In this document: positions 26,383 to 35,101 of the stretch, one piece after another
Layout: each line of letters begins with the position of its first letter
How positions within the stretch are numbered: the first letter of the stretch is position 1
Program-made: the position numbers and the translations under genes
The notes under the pieces: model-generated
What the model saw: the letters and a program-made list of their open reading frames with translations, nothing else
Told to the model about the DNA's origin: nothing
Database searches by the model: none
NCBI RefSeq assembly: GCF_001989615.1
Contig: NZ_CP019067.1
Span: 1,426,001-1,490,000 of the forward strand
DNA: 64,000 nt
Reading direction: 5' to 3'
From: Halorientalis sp. IM1011
Lineage (GTDB): Archaea > Halobacteriota > Halobacteria > Halobacteriales > Haloarculaceae

Positions 26383-27765
26383 TCAGTTCTCACCGTCGTT
26401 GTCGTAGTCGCCTTCTGACCGAAGGTCAGACGAGGAATCGTTCGCTCTGCTCACGATACCGCCGTCGGTCTTGTAAGCCGGTGCAGTACCGCCGTCCGTC
26501 ATCGTCGCGTCGTCACCGAGCGAGAACTCGGGGTAGCTCTCGACGCCGTGTTCGGCGATGTCGAGGCCCTCGCGCTCGTGGCTCTCGGAGACGCGGGCCT
26601 GACCCAGCGCCTTCAACACGCCGAAGACGAGCGCGGTCGCCACGACCGTCCAGACGCCGATCACGGCGACGCCCGCGACCTGCGAGATCAGGGCGTCCAC
26701 CGAGAAGCCGCCGACCGCGACGAAGGGGAAGGCGAGTGATCCGAGGACGCCGGCGCTCCCGTGGACCGGGAAGACCGCACAGACGTCGTCGATCTTCAGC
26801 CGTTTCTCGACGAAGCTGAACACGATGGGGAGCTGTGCGCCGGCGAGGCCGCCGACGAGGACCGCACCCCACCAGGTGACGGCGTTGGTGATCCCGGTGA
26901 TCCCGACGAGACCGGCCAGCAGACCGTTTGCGACGTACAGCGTGTCGACCTTGCCGGTCTTGGCCAGCGCGACGGCCGCGGCCCCGATCGCGCCCATCGC
27001 CATCGCCAGGGTCGTCGTCAGCGCGACGCGGCCGAGGATCGCTCCGTTGAAGCCGGCGATGGAGCCGTCCGCCGCGGTCGTGAAGATCGCGGCCGTGCCC
27101 ACGTTGAACCCGTACCAGCCGAAGGCCAGGATCAGCGTTCCCAGCACGGCGAAGGTCAGCGAGTGCCCGGGGATGACGTTGACGCTGCCGTCGCTGTTGT
27201 AGCGGTCGATGCGGGGGCCGAGCACCCACGCGGCCGTCAGCCCGGCGATGCCGCCCATCCCGTGGACGATCATCCCGCCGGCGAAGTCCTGGAAGCCGGT
27301 CCCCAGGAACTCGGCGAAGTAGGTCCCGGACCACGTGATCCCGGTGACGACGGGGTAGATGACCGCCGCCAGCAGGAACGTGTAGGTCACGTACGCACGG
27401 AGCTTCGCACGGCCGGCCACCGCCCCGGAGACGATGGTCGCCGCCGTCATGGCGAAGACGGCCCCGTAGAGCCAGCTACTGGCCCAGGACGACGGATCGC
27501 TCCCCGGCGTCCAGGCGAAGCCCGACCCGCCGACGAGACTACTGACCCCGGCACCGATCAGGAAGAAGGCCATCACCCCGATCGACCAGGTCAGCAGGTT
27601 CTTGGTCAACTGGTTGGCGACGTTCTTCGAGCGCACCTGCCCCGCCTCCAGCATGGCGAACCCGGCGTGCATGAAGAAGATCAGGAACGATACGACCAGG
27701 ATCCAGGTGAAGTTCACCGCACTCGCGACGTCACCGACCGTGACCTGCAGGAAGATCGGATCCAT
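26383..27765 (-). CDS. amt: Ammonium transporter
   Basis: 460 residues with eleven predicted helices. The Amt family start (NFTWILVVSFLIFFMHAGFAMLEAGQVRSKN), the central FAGGMIVHGMGGIAGL and the late VHGSAGVLGSLAFPF supply the twin pore histidines. The C-terminal cytoplasmic tail of about 60 residues is longer and more acidic than the minimal GlnK-binding tail. First gene of amt-glnK-lrp. It should scavenge ammonium when scarce. Confidence 0.95.
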   Translation of the reverse strand: MDPIFLQVTVGDVASAVNFTWILVVSFLIFFMHAGFAMLEAGQVRSKNVANQLTKNLLTWSIGVMAFFLIGAGVSSLVGGSGFAWTPGSDPSSWASSWLYGAVFAMTAATIVSGAVAGRAKLRAYVTYTFLLAAVIYPVVTGITWSGTYFAEFLGTGFQDFAGGMIVHGMGGIAGLTAAWVLGPRIDRYNSDGSVNVIPGHSLTFAVLGTLILAFGWYGFNVGTAAIFTTAADGSIAGFNGAILGRVALTTTLAMAMGAIGAAAVALAKTGKVDTLYVANGLLAGLVGITGITNAVTWWGAVLVGGLAGAQLPIVFSFVEKRLKIDDVCAVFPVHGSAGVLGSLAFPFVAVGGFSVDALISQVAGVAVIGVWTVVATALVFGVLKALGQARVSESHEREGLDIAEHGVESYPEFSLGDDATMTDGGTAPAYKTDGGIVSRANDSSSDLRSEGDYDNDGEN

Positions 27766-28221
27766 CAGGCCGGCACCCCCGTTCCACGGATGCTGTGAGT
27801 ACCCGAGTGTTTGTCTAACTTTTCACCGCAACGCGCTATGCTCGTTTGGTATTTCACGAGAGAAGGTCATGGAATCCCACCACATAAGCATTAGCTTGAG
27901 AATCGCACAGTTTCCAACTGTTGGGTAGACGAACGTTGGAATTGCAGTAGACTATTATCTGTATAAGGTTGTATTTCGTCCAGTATCTGGGCATTTGTTC
28001 GATGCATTTCCGGACGTTTGTCGACCGGAGTTCGGGGCGATTACCCGTTCGTAGCCCCTGCGCGCGTCGTCTGGCTGTCTCGTCCGCAAACGCGACGATC
28101 ACGTACCGATTCGTCACGAAACTAGCCGAAAACACCGTCTCTTTTCGAATTCGCTCGGCCGTTCGACCGTTCGGGCAGTTATCCAGCCGCGATCGACGGT
28201 GTCGCGGGAGTACCGGACCCG
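27766..28221. other. Gap upstream of amt, promoter region, no gene seen
   Basis: About 455 bases, AT-rich between 27800 and 28160. It must contain the amt promoter. A small inverted repeat CAGTT-TCC-AACTG lies near 27909-27921, and several TATA-like runs occur (TATTATCTGTATAAG at about 27951-27965), which could drive an unseen short RNA. No coding frame with haloarchaeal character was found, and the nasA/nirA palindrome is not repeated here. Confidence 0.45.
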
Positions 28222-28704
28222 TTACTCCGGGAGCGCGAGCGCGGCCGTCAGGCAGACTCCGCCCACCAGCAGGAGTCCGACGCCGGATGGCGACGCCGAG
28301 ACAGACAGGACCGTGGGTGCGACGGCGACGCCGGCCGCGCCCAGTGCGACGGCGGTAGTTCCGGCGGCGTGAGTCGCTTCCAATCGATGGGCGTCGGCCG
28401 CCTCGTCGAGCGCCGCCCGGAGTTCGGTCGCCGTCCGTCCGACGGTCCAGGCGACGGCGACGGCCGCGCCGGCACCCACCAGCTGTGCGGTCCCCGCACC
28501 AGCCACGCCACCGACCACGATCGCGCCGAACAGCCCCACGGCACCGACCGTGACGATGGTCGCCCGGCCGCGGAACGACCCGATAGCGATCCCGACTAGC
28601 CCGAGCACGCCCAGCACCGTTGCGAGCGCGCCGACGCCGGCGAGGACGAACGCCACGACGGCCGCGCCCGTCGCGTAGCCGGCGGCGACCCGGCCGGGTC
28701 TCAC
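28222..28704 (-). CDS. DUF7519-type membrane protein
   Basis: 160 residues (GTG at 28704), about six short Ala/Gly/Val-rich hydrophobic helices and one amphipathic segment (RTATELRAALDEAADAHRLEATH). The GTG overlaps the stop of the DUF58 gene in a GTGA, repeating the coupling used upstream. A longer version starting at 28713 is possible. It matches my recollection of the small membrane partner (DUF7519) of haloarchaeal DUF58 clusters, and its function is unknown. Last gene of the four-gene cluster. Confidence 0.65.
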   Translation of the reverse strand: MRPGRVAAGYATGAAVVAFVLAGVGALATVLGVLGLVGIAIGSFRGRATIVTVGAVGLFGAIVVGGVAGAGTAQLVGAGAAVAVAWTVGRTATELRAALDEAADAHRLEATHAAGTTAVALGAAGVAVAPTVLSVSASPSGVGLLLVGGVCLTAALALPE

Positions 28705-30002
28705 CGCGACCACCTCGTCGTCGCGATGGCGCGTTCGACGTCCTCGGCCGGCCCGAACTCGACGACGGGGACACCGCCCGCGCGAACGTCGGCGAGTCGT
28801 GCTCGGCGTTCGAGTCGCGCGAGCGTCCGTCCTGCCGTGGTCTCGGCCGTGGGATCCGGGCTGACGACGCTGACCGGCCGTCCGAGCGCGGCGAGTCCCT
28901 CGATCAAACCCGCGACGGCGTCGTCGACCGCCGGCGTCACCACGATCACCTCGGCAGTTCCGGGAAGGCGCTCACGAAGCCACGCACGACCGGCGTCGGG
29001 CGCGTCCGTTTCTTCGCTGCCCTCGCCCGCCGTCTCCTCGTCGCCGTCGCTCGCCCCGCGCTCCACCGACCGGGAGAGCAGTTCACGTGCACGCCGCTCG
29101 TGTGTACGCCCGCGGCCAGGCGCGAGCCACGCCCGCTCCGGGCCGAGCGTCGCGATGCCGACCCGGTGATCGGCGGTTACGAGCCCGCCGAACAGCGTCG
29201 CTGCCGCCGACAGCGACCGTTCGATCGCGGTCTCGCCGTCCGGCGTCGGTGCCACCGCCGCCACCGGCCGGGTGTCGATCACGAGGACGACCGGAAGCGA
29301 CCGCTCGGGGTGGAACTCGACGGTCGCCAGTTCACCTGTTCTGGCACGACGTCGCCAGTCGACGCGACTCAGCGGGTCGCCCCGCCGGTACTCCCGGATC
29401 GTCCGGAACGTCAACCCGTCACCGGAGCCGTCGACGGTTCTGCGGCCGGCGAACTGGGCGGTCGCGGCCCGCAACGGGAGCGGTCGACCGTCGGCCAACC
29501 GGAGCGACTCCCCCAGTTCCGTCGCGTCGTCGGCCTCGATCTCGACCCGTCGCTCGATCACGCCCGCGGCGTCCCGGAAGACGGCGGTCGCCGGTCGGAA
29601 CTCGTGGACGCCCGAGGCGGCTTCGACGGTGTAGGACAGCGTGGCCGTCCCGCCGGGGCGCAGGCTCGTCCCGAGACTCGGCGCGCCCTCGACGACCCGG
29701 AGCGCGGGTGGCACGCCGTCGACCAGTCGCAGTTCCGGAAGCGTCCGATCACCGACGTTCTCGACCGTGAGCTGGACCCGCACGTCGTCGCCGGGGTCCG
29801 GGTCCGACTCACTGACCGACCGGGTGAGCGCGAGCGTCGCGGACGGGGGCGCGACGACCCGCCCGTACGCGAGCAACGCGACCGCGACGGCGGCGACGGG
29901 GAACAGCGCCGGCGTCCAGGTGACCAGTCCGAACGCGCCGGCGAGCAACGCAGCGGCCCCGAGTCCGCGCCAGCGCCTCGTTCGCTGGACGGTCCCGGTC
30001 AC
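28701..30002 (-). CDS. DUF58 domain protein (von Willebrand-like)
   Basis: 433 residues. Two N-terminal hydrophobic helices (about 8-50) precede a beta-rich extracytoplasmic or linker region with VTVENVGDRTLPEL. The DUF58 signature follows: FRTIREYRRGDPLSRVDWRRRARTGELATVEFHPERSLPVVLVIDT, including the DxxxxVDW motif. A vWA-like C-terminal half contains VIVVTPAVDDAVAGLIEGL. DUF58 proteins usually act with a MoxR AAA+ ATPase to mature or assemble a membrane partner. No MoxR gene is adjacent here. The GTG start at 30002 overlaps the preceding stop (GTGA). Confidence 0.85.
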   Translation of the reverse strand: MTGTVQRTRRWRGLGAAALLAGAFGLVTWTPALFPVAAVAVALLAYGRVVAPPSATLALTRSVSESDPDPGDDVRVQLTVENVGDRTLPELRLVDGVPPALRVVEGAPSLGTSLRPGGTATLSYTVEAASGVHEFRPATAVFRDAAGVIERRVEIEADDATELGESLRLADGRPLPLRAATAQFAGRRTVDGSGDGLTFRTIREYRRGDPLSRVDWRRRARTGELATVEFHPERSLPVVLVIDTRPVAAVAPTPDGETAIERSLSAAATLFGGLVTADHRVGIATLGPERAWLAPGRGRTHERRARELLSRSVERGASDGDEETAGEGSEETDAPDAGRAWLRERLPGTAEVIVVTPAVDDAVAGLIEGLAALGRPVSVVSPDPTAETTAGRTLARLERRARLADVRAGGVPVVEFGPAEDVERAIATTRWSR

Positions 30003-30532
30003 CCCTCCACCTCCCGCAGCGCCGCGAGCGCGGCGCGAGCACGCCGCGAGAACGTCGGTTCGCCGCGCAATAACGTCCGCAATCGGTCCCGGCGCGAGGG
30101 GGGCCGCTCCTCGAAGAACGCCCGCGCGGCGGCGTCGTCGGTCCACTCGCCCGCGGCCAACCGCTCACGCGCCTCGGCTCGCGAGCAGTCCAGTCGTTCG
30201 GCCAGCACCGCGACGGCGACCGCCTCGATCCGTGCCCGCAGCGTCTCCCGTGTGTCCTCGTCCCGGGTCGAGAGGGCGGCCAGTTGCCGGTCGATTTCGT
30301 CGCCGGGCACCGGCCGCTCCCGGTCGCTCGGGTCGGGCAAACTCCCGTCGGCGACCGTCGTCGAGGAGCGGTCGAGCGCAGCCAACCCGCCGACGCCGCC
30401 GGCCAGCAGTGCCGATCCGACGAGGACGACCGCTGCCAGCCCGCCCCCACCGACCGACAGCGGCGTGAAGACGAGCGCAGCCCCGGCGGCTATCGACGCG
30501 AACCCGACGGCGAGCAGGACGCGCCGGATCAC
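29999..30532 (-). CDS. DUF7269-type membrane protein
   Basis: 177 residues. Two hydrophobic helices (about 4-25 and 30-52) are followed by a cytoplasmic helical domain (EIDRQLAALSTRDEDTRETLRARIEAVAVAVLAERLDCSR ... RRARAALAALREVEG). It overlaps both neighbours by 4 bases (ATGA at its start, GTGA at its end), so its product is made in step with them. I associate it with the DUF7269 member of the haloarchaeal DUF58 cluster. No catalytic motif is visible. Confidence 0.65.
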   Translation of the reverse strand: MIRRVLLAVGFASIAAGAALVFTPLSVGGGGLAAVVLVGSALLAGGVGGLAALDRSSTTVADGSLPDPSDRERPVPGDEIDRQLAALSTRDEDTRETLRARIEAVAVAVLAERLDCSRAEARERLAAGEWTDDAAARAFFEERPPSRRDRLRTLLRGEPTFSRRARAALAALREVEG

Positions 30533-31197
30533 TCCGCATCACCGTCCTCGACGGCGGCCAGTGCGTCCCGAGCCGCCCGCTCGCGCTCTTCGGTCGGTTC
30601 CACCGCTCCGTATCGAACGCGGTCGAACAGGTCGGTCAACCGCTCGACTGCGGCGCTGTCAGCGCCAGCCTCGACCGCCTCGCGGGCGAACTCCCGCGGT
30701 GTGGTCGTCTCGCCGTAGGTCACGTCGAGTTCCGAAACCATCGCCCGCCAGGCGCGGTACACGTCGTTATCGGTCGGGGGCGCGTCGGAAATGGCCGCGC
30801 TCGCTCCGGTCGCGTCGTCACGCCCCCTCTCGGGATCGACCGACACCTCCGGTTCCGGGGGGCGGTCGGTCCCGTCCCGGCGGTGTCGGAGTCCGGCGAG
30901 CGCGAGAGCGGCTACGACCAGCGCGGTGAGTATCAACAAGAGCGCCGGCGGCACTGTCGGGAGCAGTCCCGCGACGAGGCCGTAGATCCCGCCGACGGAT
31001 CCGAAGGGATCGACGCCACCGGGGCCCCCACCGCCGGCACCGCCGCCTGCGCTCGCGTTCGCGCTCTCGTTGGTCGTATTCACCGGGCCACTCGTGACAC
31101 TCGGAGAGTCGAGGTCGGCGACGGCGGTGGCACCGACGCCGAAGGCCAGCGCGGCCGAGAGGGCGACCAGGGCGACGAACAGCGGTCGTCTCTGCAC
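30529..31197 (-). CDS. DUF4129 domain exported/membrane protein
   Basis: 222 residues. An N-terminal signal-like helix (RRPLFVALVALSAALAFGVGATAVA), an extracytoplasmic Gly/Asn-rich stretch and a central transmembrane helix (about 80-105) come first. A cytoplasmic DUF4129 domain follows (YRAWRAMVSELDVTYGETTTPREFAREAVEAGADSAAVERLTDLFDRVRYG). DUF4129 is often found with DUF58 and transglutaminase-like genes. First gene of the cluster, GTG start at 31197. Confidence 0.75.
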   Translation of the reverse strand: MQRRPLFVALVALSAALAFGVGATAVADLDSPSVTSGPVNTTNESANASAGGGAGGGGPGGVDPFGSVGGIYGLVAGLLPTVPPALLLILTALVVAALALAGLRHRRDGTDRPPEPEVSVDPERGRDDATGASAAISDAPPTDNDVYRAWRAMVSELDVTYGETTTPREFAREAVEAGADSAAVERLTDLFDRVRYGAVEPTEERERAARDALAAVEDGDAE

Positions 31198-31286
31198 GCC
31201 TGTCCGTTCGACTGCACGGAACTTGAAGCTCGACCGGCCTTTTCGCGGTCAGAAACCGACCGAAACCGGCGGGCCTCGCCGACCCG

Positions 31287-32267
31287 TCACAACTGCGCGG
31301 CCACGTCCTCAGCGAAGTACGTCAGAATCAGGTCCGCACCCGCCCGCTTGATCGACAGCAGCGACTCGTACGCGACGGCCTCCAGATCGAGCCACCCCTT
31401 CTCGGCGGCGGCGTGCAACATTGCGTACTCCCCGGAGACGTTGTAGGCCGCGACGGGGTAGTCGAACTCCCGGCGGACCGCACTCACCACGTCGAGGTAG
31501 GGCAGGGCGGGCTTGACCATCAGCACGTCCGCGCCCTGTTCCACGTCCAGTCGGACCTCCCGCATCGCCTCGCGGGCGTTCGCGGGATCCATCTGATAGT
31601 GCCGGCGGTCGCCGAAGGCGGGCGCGCCGTCCGCGGCGTCCCGGAACGGGCCGTAGAAGGCGCTCTCGTATTTGGCCGCATAGCTCATGATCGGCACGTC
31701 CGAGTAGCCCGCGCCGTCGAGTCCCTCCCGGATCGCGCCGACCATCCCGTCGGTCATCGAAGAGGGCGCGACCATGTCCGCGCCCGCCTCGGCGTGGGAG
31801 ACGGCCGTCTCCGTCAGCAGATCGAGGGTCTCGTCGTTTTTCACCGTCAGCGTGGGGTCCTCGGCCGCGCGCTCCTCGACCACGCCGCAGTGCCCGTGGT
31901 CCGTGTACTCGCACATGCACACGTCGGTGACGACGTAGGCGTCGGTCTCGTCGGTGATCCGCCGGACCGCCCGCTGGACGACGCCGTCCTCGGCCCAGGC
32001 ACGCGTTCCCCGGGGGTCTTTGGACTCGGGGATGCCGAAGACCATGACGGCGTCGACGCCGGTCTCGCGGACCTCCTCGACCCGGGCGACGGCCTCGTCG
32101 ACGGGCACGCGCTCGTGGCCGGGCATCGAGGGGATGGGCTGGCGGTCGTCGGTCGTCGCGTCGACGAACACGGGCGCGATCAGGTCGCTGGCCGAGAGGT
32201 CGACCTCGCTGACGAGCGAGCGGATCCCGTCGCGACGGAGCCGGCGGGGCCGCTGCGTGATGTTCAT
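31287..32267 (-). CDS. hemB: Delta-aminolevulinic acid dehydratase (porphobilinogen synthase)
   Basis: 326 residues. It condenses two 5-aminolevulinates to porphobilinogen. The zinc-type cysteine motif [14 protein letters not shown] is present, so this is a Zn-dependent form. The two active-site lysine regions are [17 protein letters not shown] and [10 protein letters not shown]. The long upstream open frame is ignored: the ATG at 32267 has a CAAAAAC box 27 bases before it. It serves the same pathway as hemL at 16.4-17.8 kb, upstream of haem, sirohaem and cobamide. Confidence 0.95.
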   Translation of the reverse strand: MNITQRPRRLRRDGIRSLVSEVDLSASDLIAPVFVDATTDDRQPIPSMPGHERVPVDEAVARVEEVRETGVDAVMVFGIPESKDPRGTRAWAEDGVVQRAVRRITDETDAYVVTDVCMCEYTDHGHCGVVEERAAEDPTLTVKNDETLDLLTETAVSHAEAGADMVAPSSMTDGMVGAIREGLDGAGYSDVPIMSYAAKYESAFYGPFRDAADGAPAFGDRRHYQMDPANAREAMREVRLDVEQGADVLMVKPALPYLDVVSAVRREFDYPVAAYNVSGEYAMLHAAAEKGWLDLEAVAYESLLSIKRAGADLILTYFAEDVAAQL

Positions 32268-32304
32268 ACCCGTGCTACCGCCGGTGTGCGCAAAAACCCA
32301 CTGT

Positions 32305-33798
32305 TCAGAGATAGCCAAACAGCGGCATCGCCAGCCCGACCAGCCAGCCGAGGGCACCCACGAGGAGCAGGCTCCCACCGCGCTCGTCGATCCGGGTCGC
32401 CCCGGCGGCGATCAGCCCCAAGGCGACGGCCAGCCCCACCCGGTGGATCGCGAGTTCGATCGGGACCGACCTGATGCCGATACCACCGAAGTCGAGGACG
32501 AACGCGGCACAGAGGCCGACGAAACTGAACCCGAAGGCCGCGGTCGGGTCGATCCGCGGGCCCAGCAGCCGCGCGATCCGTTGTAGTCGCTCGAATCGCG
32601 ACGTCGCGCCGAACGGCTGGGCGAACACGAAGGCCACGACCGGCAGGCCCAGCGCGATGATCGGGTAGAGGACGGCGACGAACGCGCGCGGGTCGACCGA
32701 CGACAGCGACTCAAGGTAGATGCCCGCGCTCCGGACACCCAGATACAGCCCGGCGAGCACCGCCATCGTCACCAGGCCGCGGACGTTCCGACCGGTCCAC
32801 CGCAGGGCGGCGGCCGCGTCGCGCCCGAGCGCGCGACGGGTTCCCGACGATATCAGGCCGATCAGGCCGACGACGGCGAGCATGGCCGGCCCGAGGTGGA
32901 TCTCGGACAGCCAGCCGTCGTTCCAGCCGCGATTGATCCCGTAGTACGTCCGGGTGACGTCGGTGACGTACGGTTGCCCGATGAACTCCGCCTCCAGCTG
33001 GTTCCTGGCGTTCCGGATGTCGGTGACGGTGTGTCGCAGTCGGAACCAGTCCCAGTACTCCTGGTGGACCTGGATCGCCGTCCAGTCGTCCCGCGGGGCG
33101 GCGTAGGCCCGGATGTGGTGGCGGCTCCCGAGGTACGCCCCCGCGTGGATCTGGTAACTCTCGTCGACCCACTGTCCCGATCCGCCGCGCGGCGTCCCAT
33201 CAAAGTACGTGTACCGCGTCGATCCGTGTGCGTCCGCCCACTCGAAGATCCGCTTCTGGAGGGCCTGTCGGGGGCCGGGACCCGGCGCCTCGGTCGCGTT
33301 CGCCGTACCGTTAGCCGTCCCGTTATCGGTCACATTCGCCGTGCCGTTGCCCGTCTCGTTTCTGGTTGGCGTCTCCGTGCCGTTAGCCGTCTCGTTCCCG
33401 GTGATGTTCGCCATCGAAACGGTTCCGGGCGCGTCCTCGGGCGTCCCGGTGACGGTGTCGTTCCCGACTCCCGTCTCGTTGTCGGCGGAGTCGTTTCGCC
33501 GTTCGTCGATCGGCGCTCGCCAGTCGAGACTGGTCTGTTCGGTCAGCGCCCGCCTGACGCGGTCGTCTTCGCCGTGGATCACGAGGTTGATCGCGAGCGT
33601 GCGACCGGAACTGGCCCGTTTACGGGAGGTGTACGGCCAGAGATACGTTCCGTTGTCGGTCGGCTGGACCAGTTTGCTCCGGTTGATCGCGTCCCCCTCG
33701 CTCGGCGTGTCGGCGATCGTGCCGAGCCCGCCCACCAGAAGATAGGCTGCCGAGAGCGCGACCAGTCCGACGAGAAGCAGGTGACGACGGGTAACCAC
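32305..33798 (-). CDS. Membrane protein with LssY-C-like domain and N-glycosylation-rich linker
   Basis: 497 residues, GTG start. An N-terminal anchor helix (7-28) is followed by an extracytoplasmic region with [29 protein letters not shown] and later [11 protein letters not shown]. This resembles the LssY C-terminal domain split in two. The split is filled by about 70 residues with eleven N-x-S/T sequons (NET, NDT, NIT, NGT, NVT, NAT). Six hydrophobic helices form the C-terminal half. Haloarchaea N-glycosylate surface proteins, so this linker is probably heavily glycosylated. The repeat-like DNA encoding it may vary in length. Function unknown. Confidence 0.7.
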   Translation of the reverse strand: MVTRRHLLLVGLVALSAAYLLVGGLGTIADTPSEGDAINRSKLVQPTDNGTYLWPYTSRKRASSGRTLAINLVIHGEDDRVRRALTEQTSLDWRAPIDERRNDSADNETGVGNDTVTGTPEDAPGTVSMANITGNETANGTETPTRNETGNGTANVTDNGTANGTANATEAPGPGPRQALQKRIFEWADAHGSTRYTYFDGTPRGGSGQWVDESYQIHAGAYLGSRHHIRAYAAPRDDWTAIQVHQEYWDWFRLRHTVTDIRNARNQLEAEFIGQPYVTDVTRTYYGINRGWNDGWLSEIHLGPAMLAVVGLIGLISSGTRRALGRDAAAALRWTGRNVRGLVTMAVLAGLYLGVRSAGIYLESLSSVDPRAFVAVLYPIIALGLPVVAFVFAQPFGATSRFERLQRIARLLGPRIDPTAAFGFSFVGLCAAFVLDFGGIGIRSVPIELAIHRVGLAVALGLIAAGATRIDERGGSLLLVGALGWLVGLAMPLFGYL

Positions 33799-33862
33799 AG
33801 GTGTTCGATAATACCAGCGTGCGGGGTCACTTATGTTTTCCCAGCCACCTTTTTCTTCGTCG

Positions 33863-34040
33863 GGTCGCGCTTCGCGCGACCACTACCTCGAAAAACGTGG
33901 GTGAAAAAGGCCGGACGCTCGCTCCGCTCGCGTCCGGTGTCCTCGTGAGTGACCGCAGGGAACGAACGAGGGGTCGAAAGACGCACTGTGTCTTTCGGTG
34001 AACCGCCTCACTCCGTTCGACGGATGCTTTTTCGACAGCC
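33863..34040. repeat. Dispersed hairpin cluster, copy 2
   Basis: This sits in the 416-base gap 33799-34214. GGTCGCGC-TTC-GCGCGACC lies at 33863-33881, then AAAAACGTGGGTGAAAAAGG. A stem CCGGACGC / GCGTCCGG with loop TCGCTCCGCTC follows (about 33937-33963), then a segment ending in GGTGAACCGCCTCACTCCGTTCGACGGATGC. The same AAAACGTGGGCGAAAAA and GGTGAACCG links occur in copies 4 and 5. No gene is seen in the gap. Confidence 0.7.
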
Positions 34041-34214
34041 CGTAATTCGTTCCCGGCGAGTCAGTCTCTCCGTCATTTGGTTCCAGCAGTCGCGGTCACG
34101 CTGACGTATCGTTCGCGACGCTCACGGAACTTCCGAGCGAAATCAACTGGCGGTCACGCGACGGCCGACGGTGGTCGAACCGCTCGGCTCGATCCGGGGG
34201 GCGAGCCGCGGTGC

Positions 34215-34811
34215 TTACATCTTCTGGTCGTTCTGACGCTCGCGGATGACGGCGGCGACCTCCTCGTAGTTGCTGATGCCACCGAAAGTCATCCCGCTGA
34301 CGCGGAACCGGCCGAAGCCCGACGCCATGATGTCCGTCGAGACGACGATGTGACCGTGGCCCAGTAGCCGCTCGATCAGCGACGCGCCGGTCTTGAGCCC
34401 GCGCACGTCGAGCATCCACGCCTCGTTGGTCGACTTCGAGGAGATGCCCGTGAGCTTCATCATTCGGCGGTCGGTAACGACGTACCTGACTTTCCGCCGC
34501 TGGTACAGGACGTACCCAGATATGGCCGCCGCGATGAGGAAGCCAACGATCACCGCTTCGTCACCGGCCGCGAGTCCGCCGACGAAGGCCAAGATCGCGA
34601 CCAGTAACTGGAGGCTGTACGCCGACCACGCCGGTCGCGCATCGATCAACACCTCCTCGCCGTCCATCAGCGGCATCGACGCCTGCGTGGGTCGTGACGG
34701 TCCGCCGCCGGCCGACCCGGTACCGCTCTGCGTGCCGTTGCCACCGTGGCCCTGCTGTGTCTGTTCCGTGTACTGCGTCCCCTGCCCGGGGTCGTCGTTC
34801 TGCCCTGACAT
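34215..34811 (-). CDS. PH-domain (bPH2-type) membrane protein
   Basis: 198 residues. A Gln/Gly/Thr-rich N-terminal tail (about 1-45) is followed by MDGEEVLIDARPAWSAY, two close hydrophobic helices (about 65-105) and a PH-like beta domain (YVVTDRRMMKLTGISSKSTNEAWMLDVRGLKTGASLIERLLG then HIVVST). That end matches bacterial PH/DUF304-type domains. It is probably an inner-face membrane protein of unknown role. The ATG at 34811 lies about 28 bases from a TTTAC box. The long upstream frame is not needed. Confidence 0.78.
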   Translation of the reverse strand: MSGQNDDPGQGTQYTEQTQQGHGGNGTQSGTGSAGGGPSRPTQASMPLMDGEEVLIDARPAWSAYSLQLLVAILAFVGGLAAGDEAVIVGFLIAAAISGYVLYQRRKVRYVVTDRRMMKLTGISSKSTNEAWMLDVRGLKTGASLIERLLGHGHIVVSTDIMASGFGRFRVSGMTFGGISNYEEVAAVIRERQNDQKM

Positions 34812-34948
34812 CCGAGCCGAAAATGACAGCAAACCCGTAAAGTACCAGCGGTCATTTCGGACAGTGAGCCGTCTCCCGGTGATTCGCGGGCGTTTGAACA
34901 GCCGTGAAAGGCCCACAGGATGTTGTCGAGTGCCACGTCGTGGTACCG

Positions 34949-35077
34949 AACCCGCGGCGGAGCCGCGAGTTCGGCTTTTTCCCCAAGTTTTTGCTTAGTG
35001 AGGGACCGAATGTCCCTCATACCATGCGAACGGGCGCTCCGCGCCCGTGAGCAGACGGGAGGTGCGCTCTGCGCACC
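34949..35077. repeat. Dispersed hairpin cluster, copy 3
   Basis: Four stems: CGCGGC-GGA-GCCGCG (34953-34967, followed by AGTTCGGCTTTTT), TGAGGGAC/GTCCCTCA (34999-35019), ACGGGCGC-TCC-GCGCCCGT (35030-35048) and GGTGCGC-TCT-GCGCACC (35061-35077). The order, the ATACCATGCGA link and the trailing GTGAGCAG match copy 1, with different but compensated stem bases. It lies downstream of the Fe-S oxidoreductase gene. Confidence 0.75.
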
Positions 35078-35101
35078 CCCCGATGGAAAAAGTGGGTGCC
35101 G

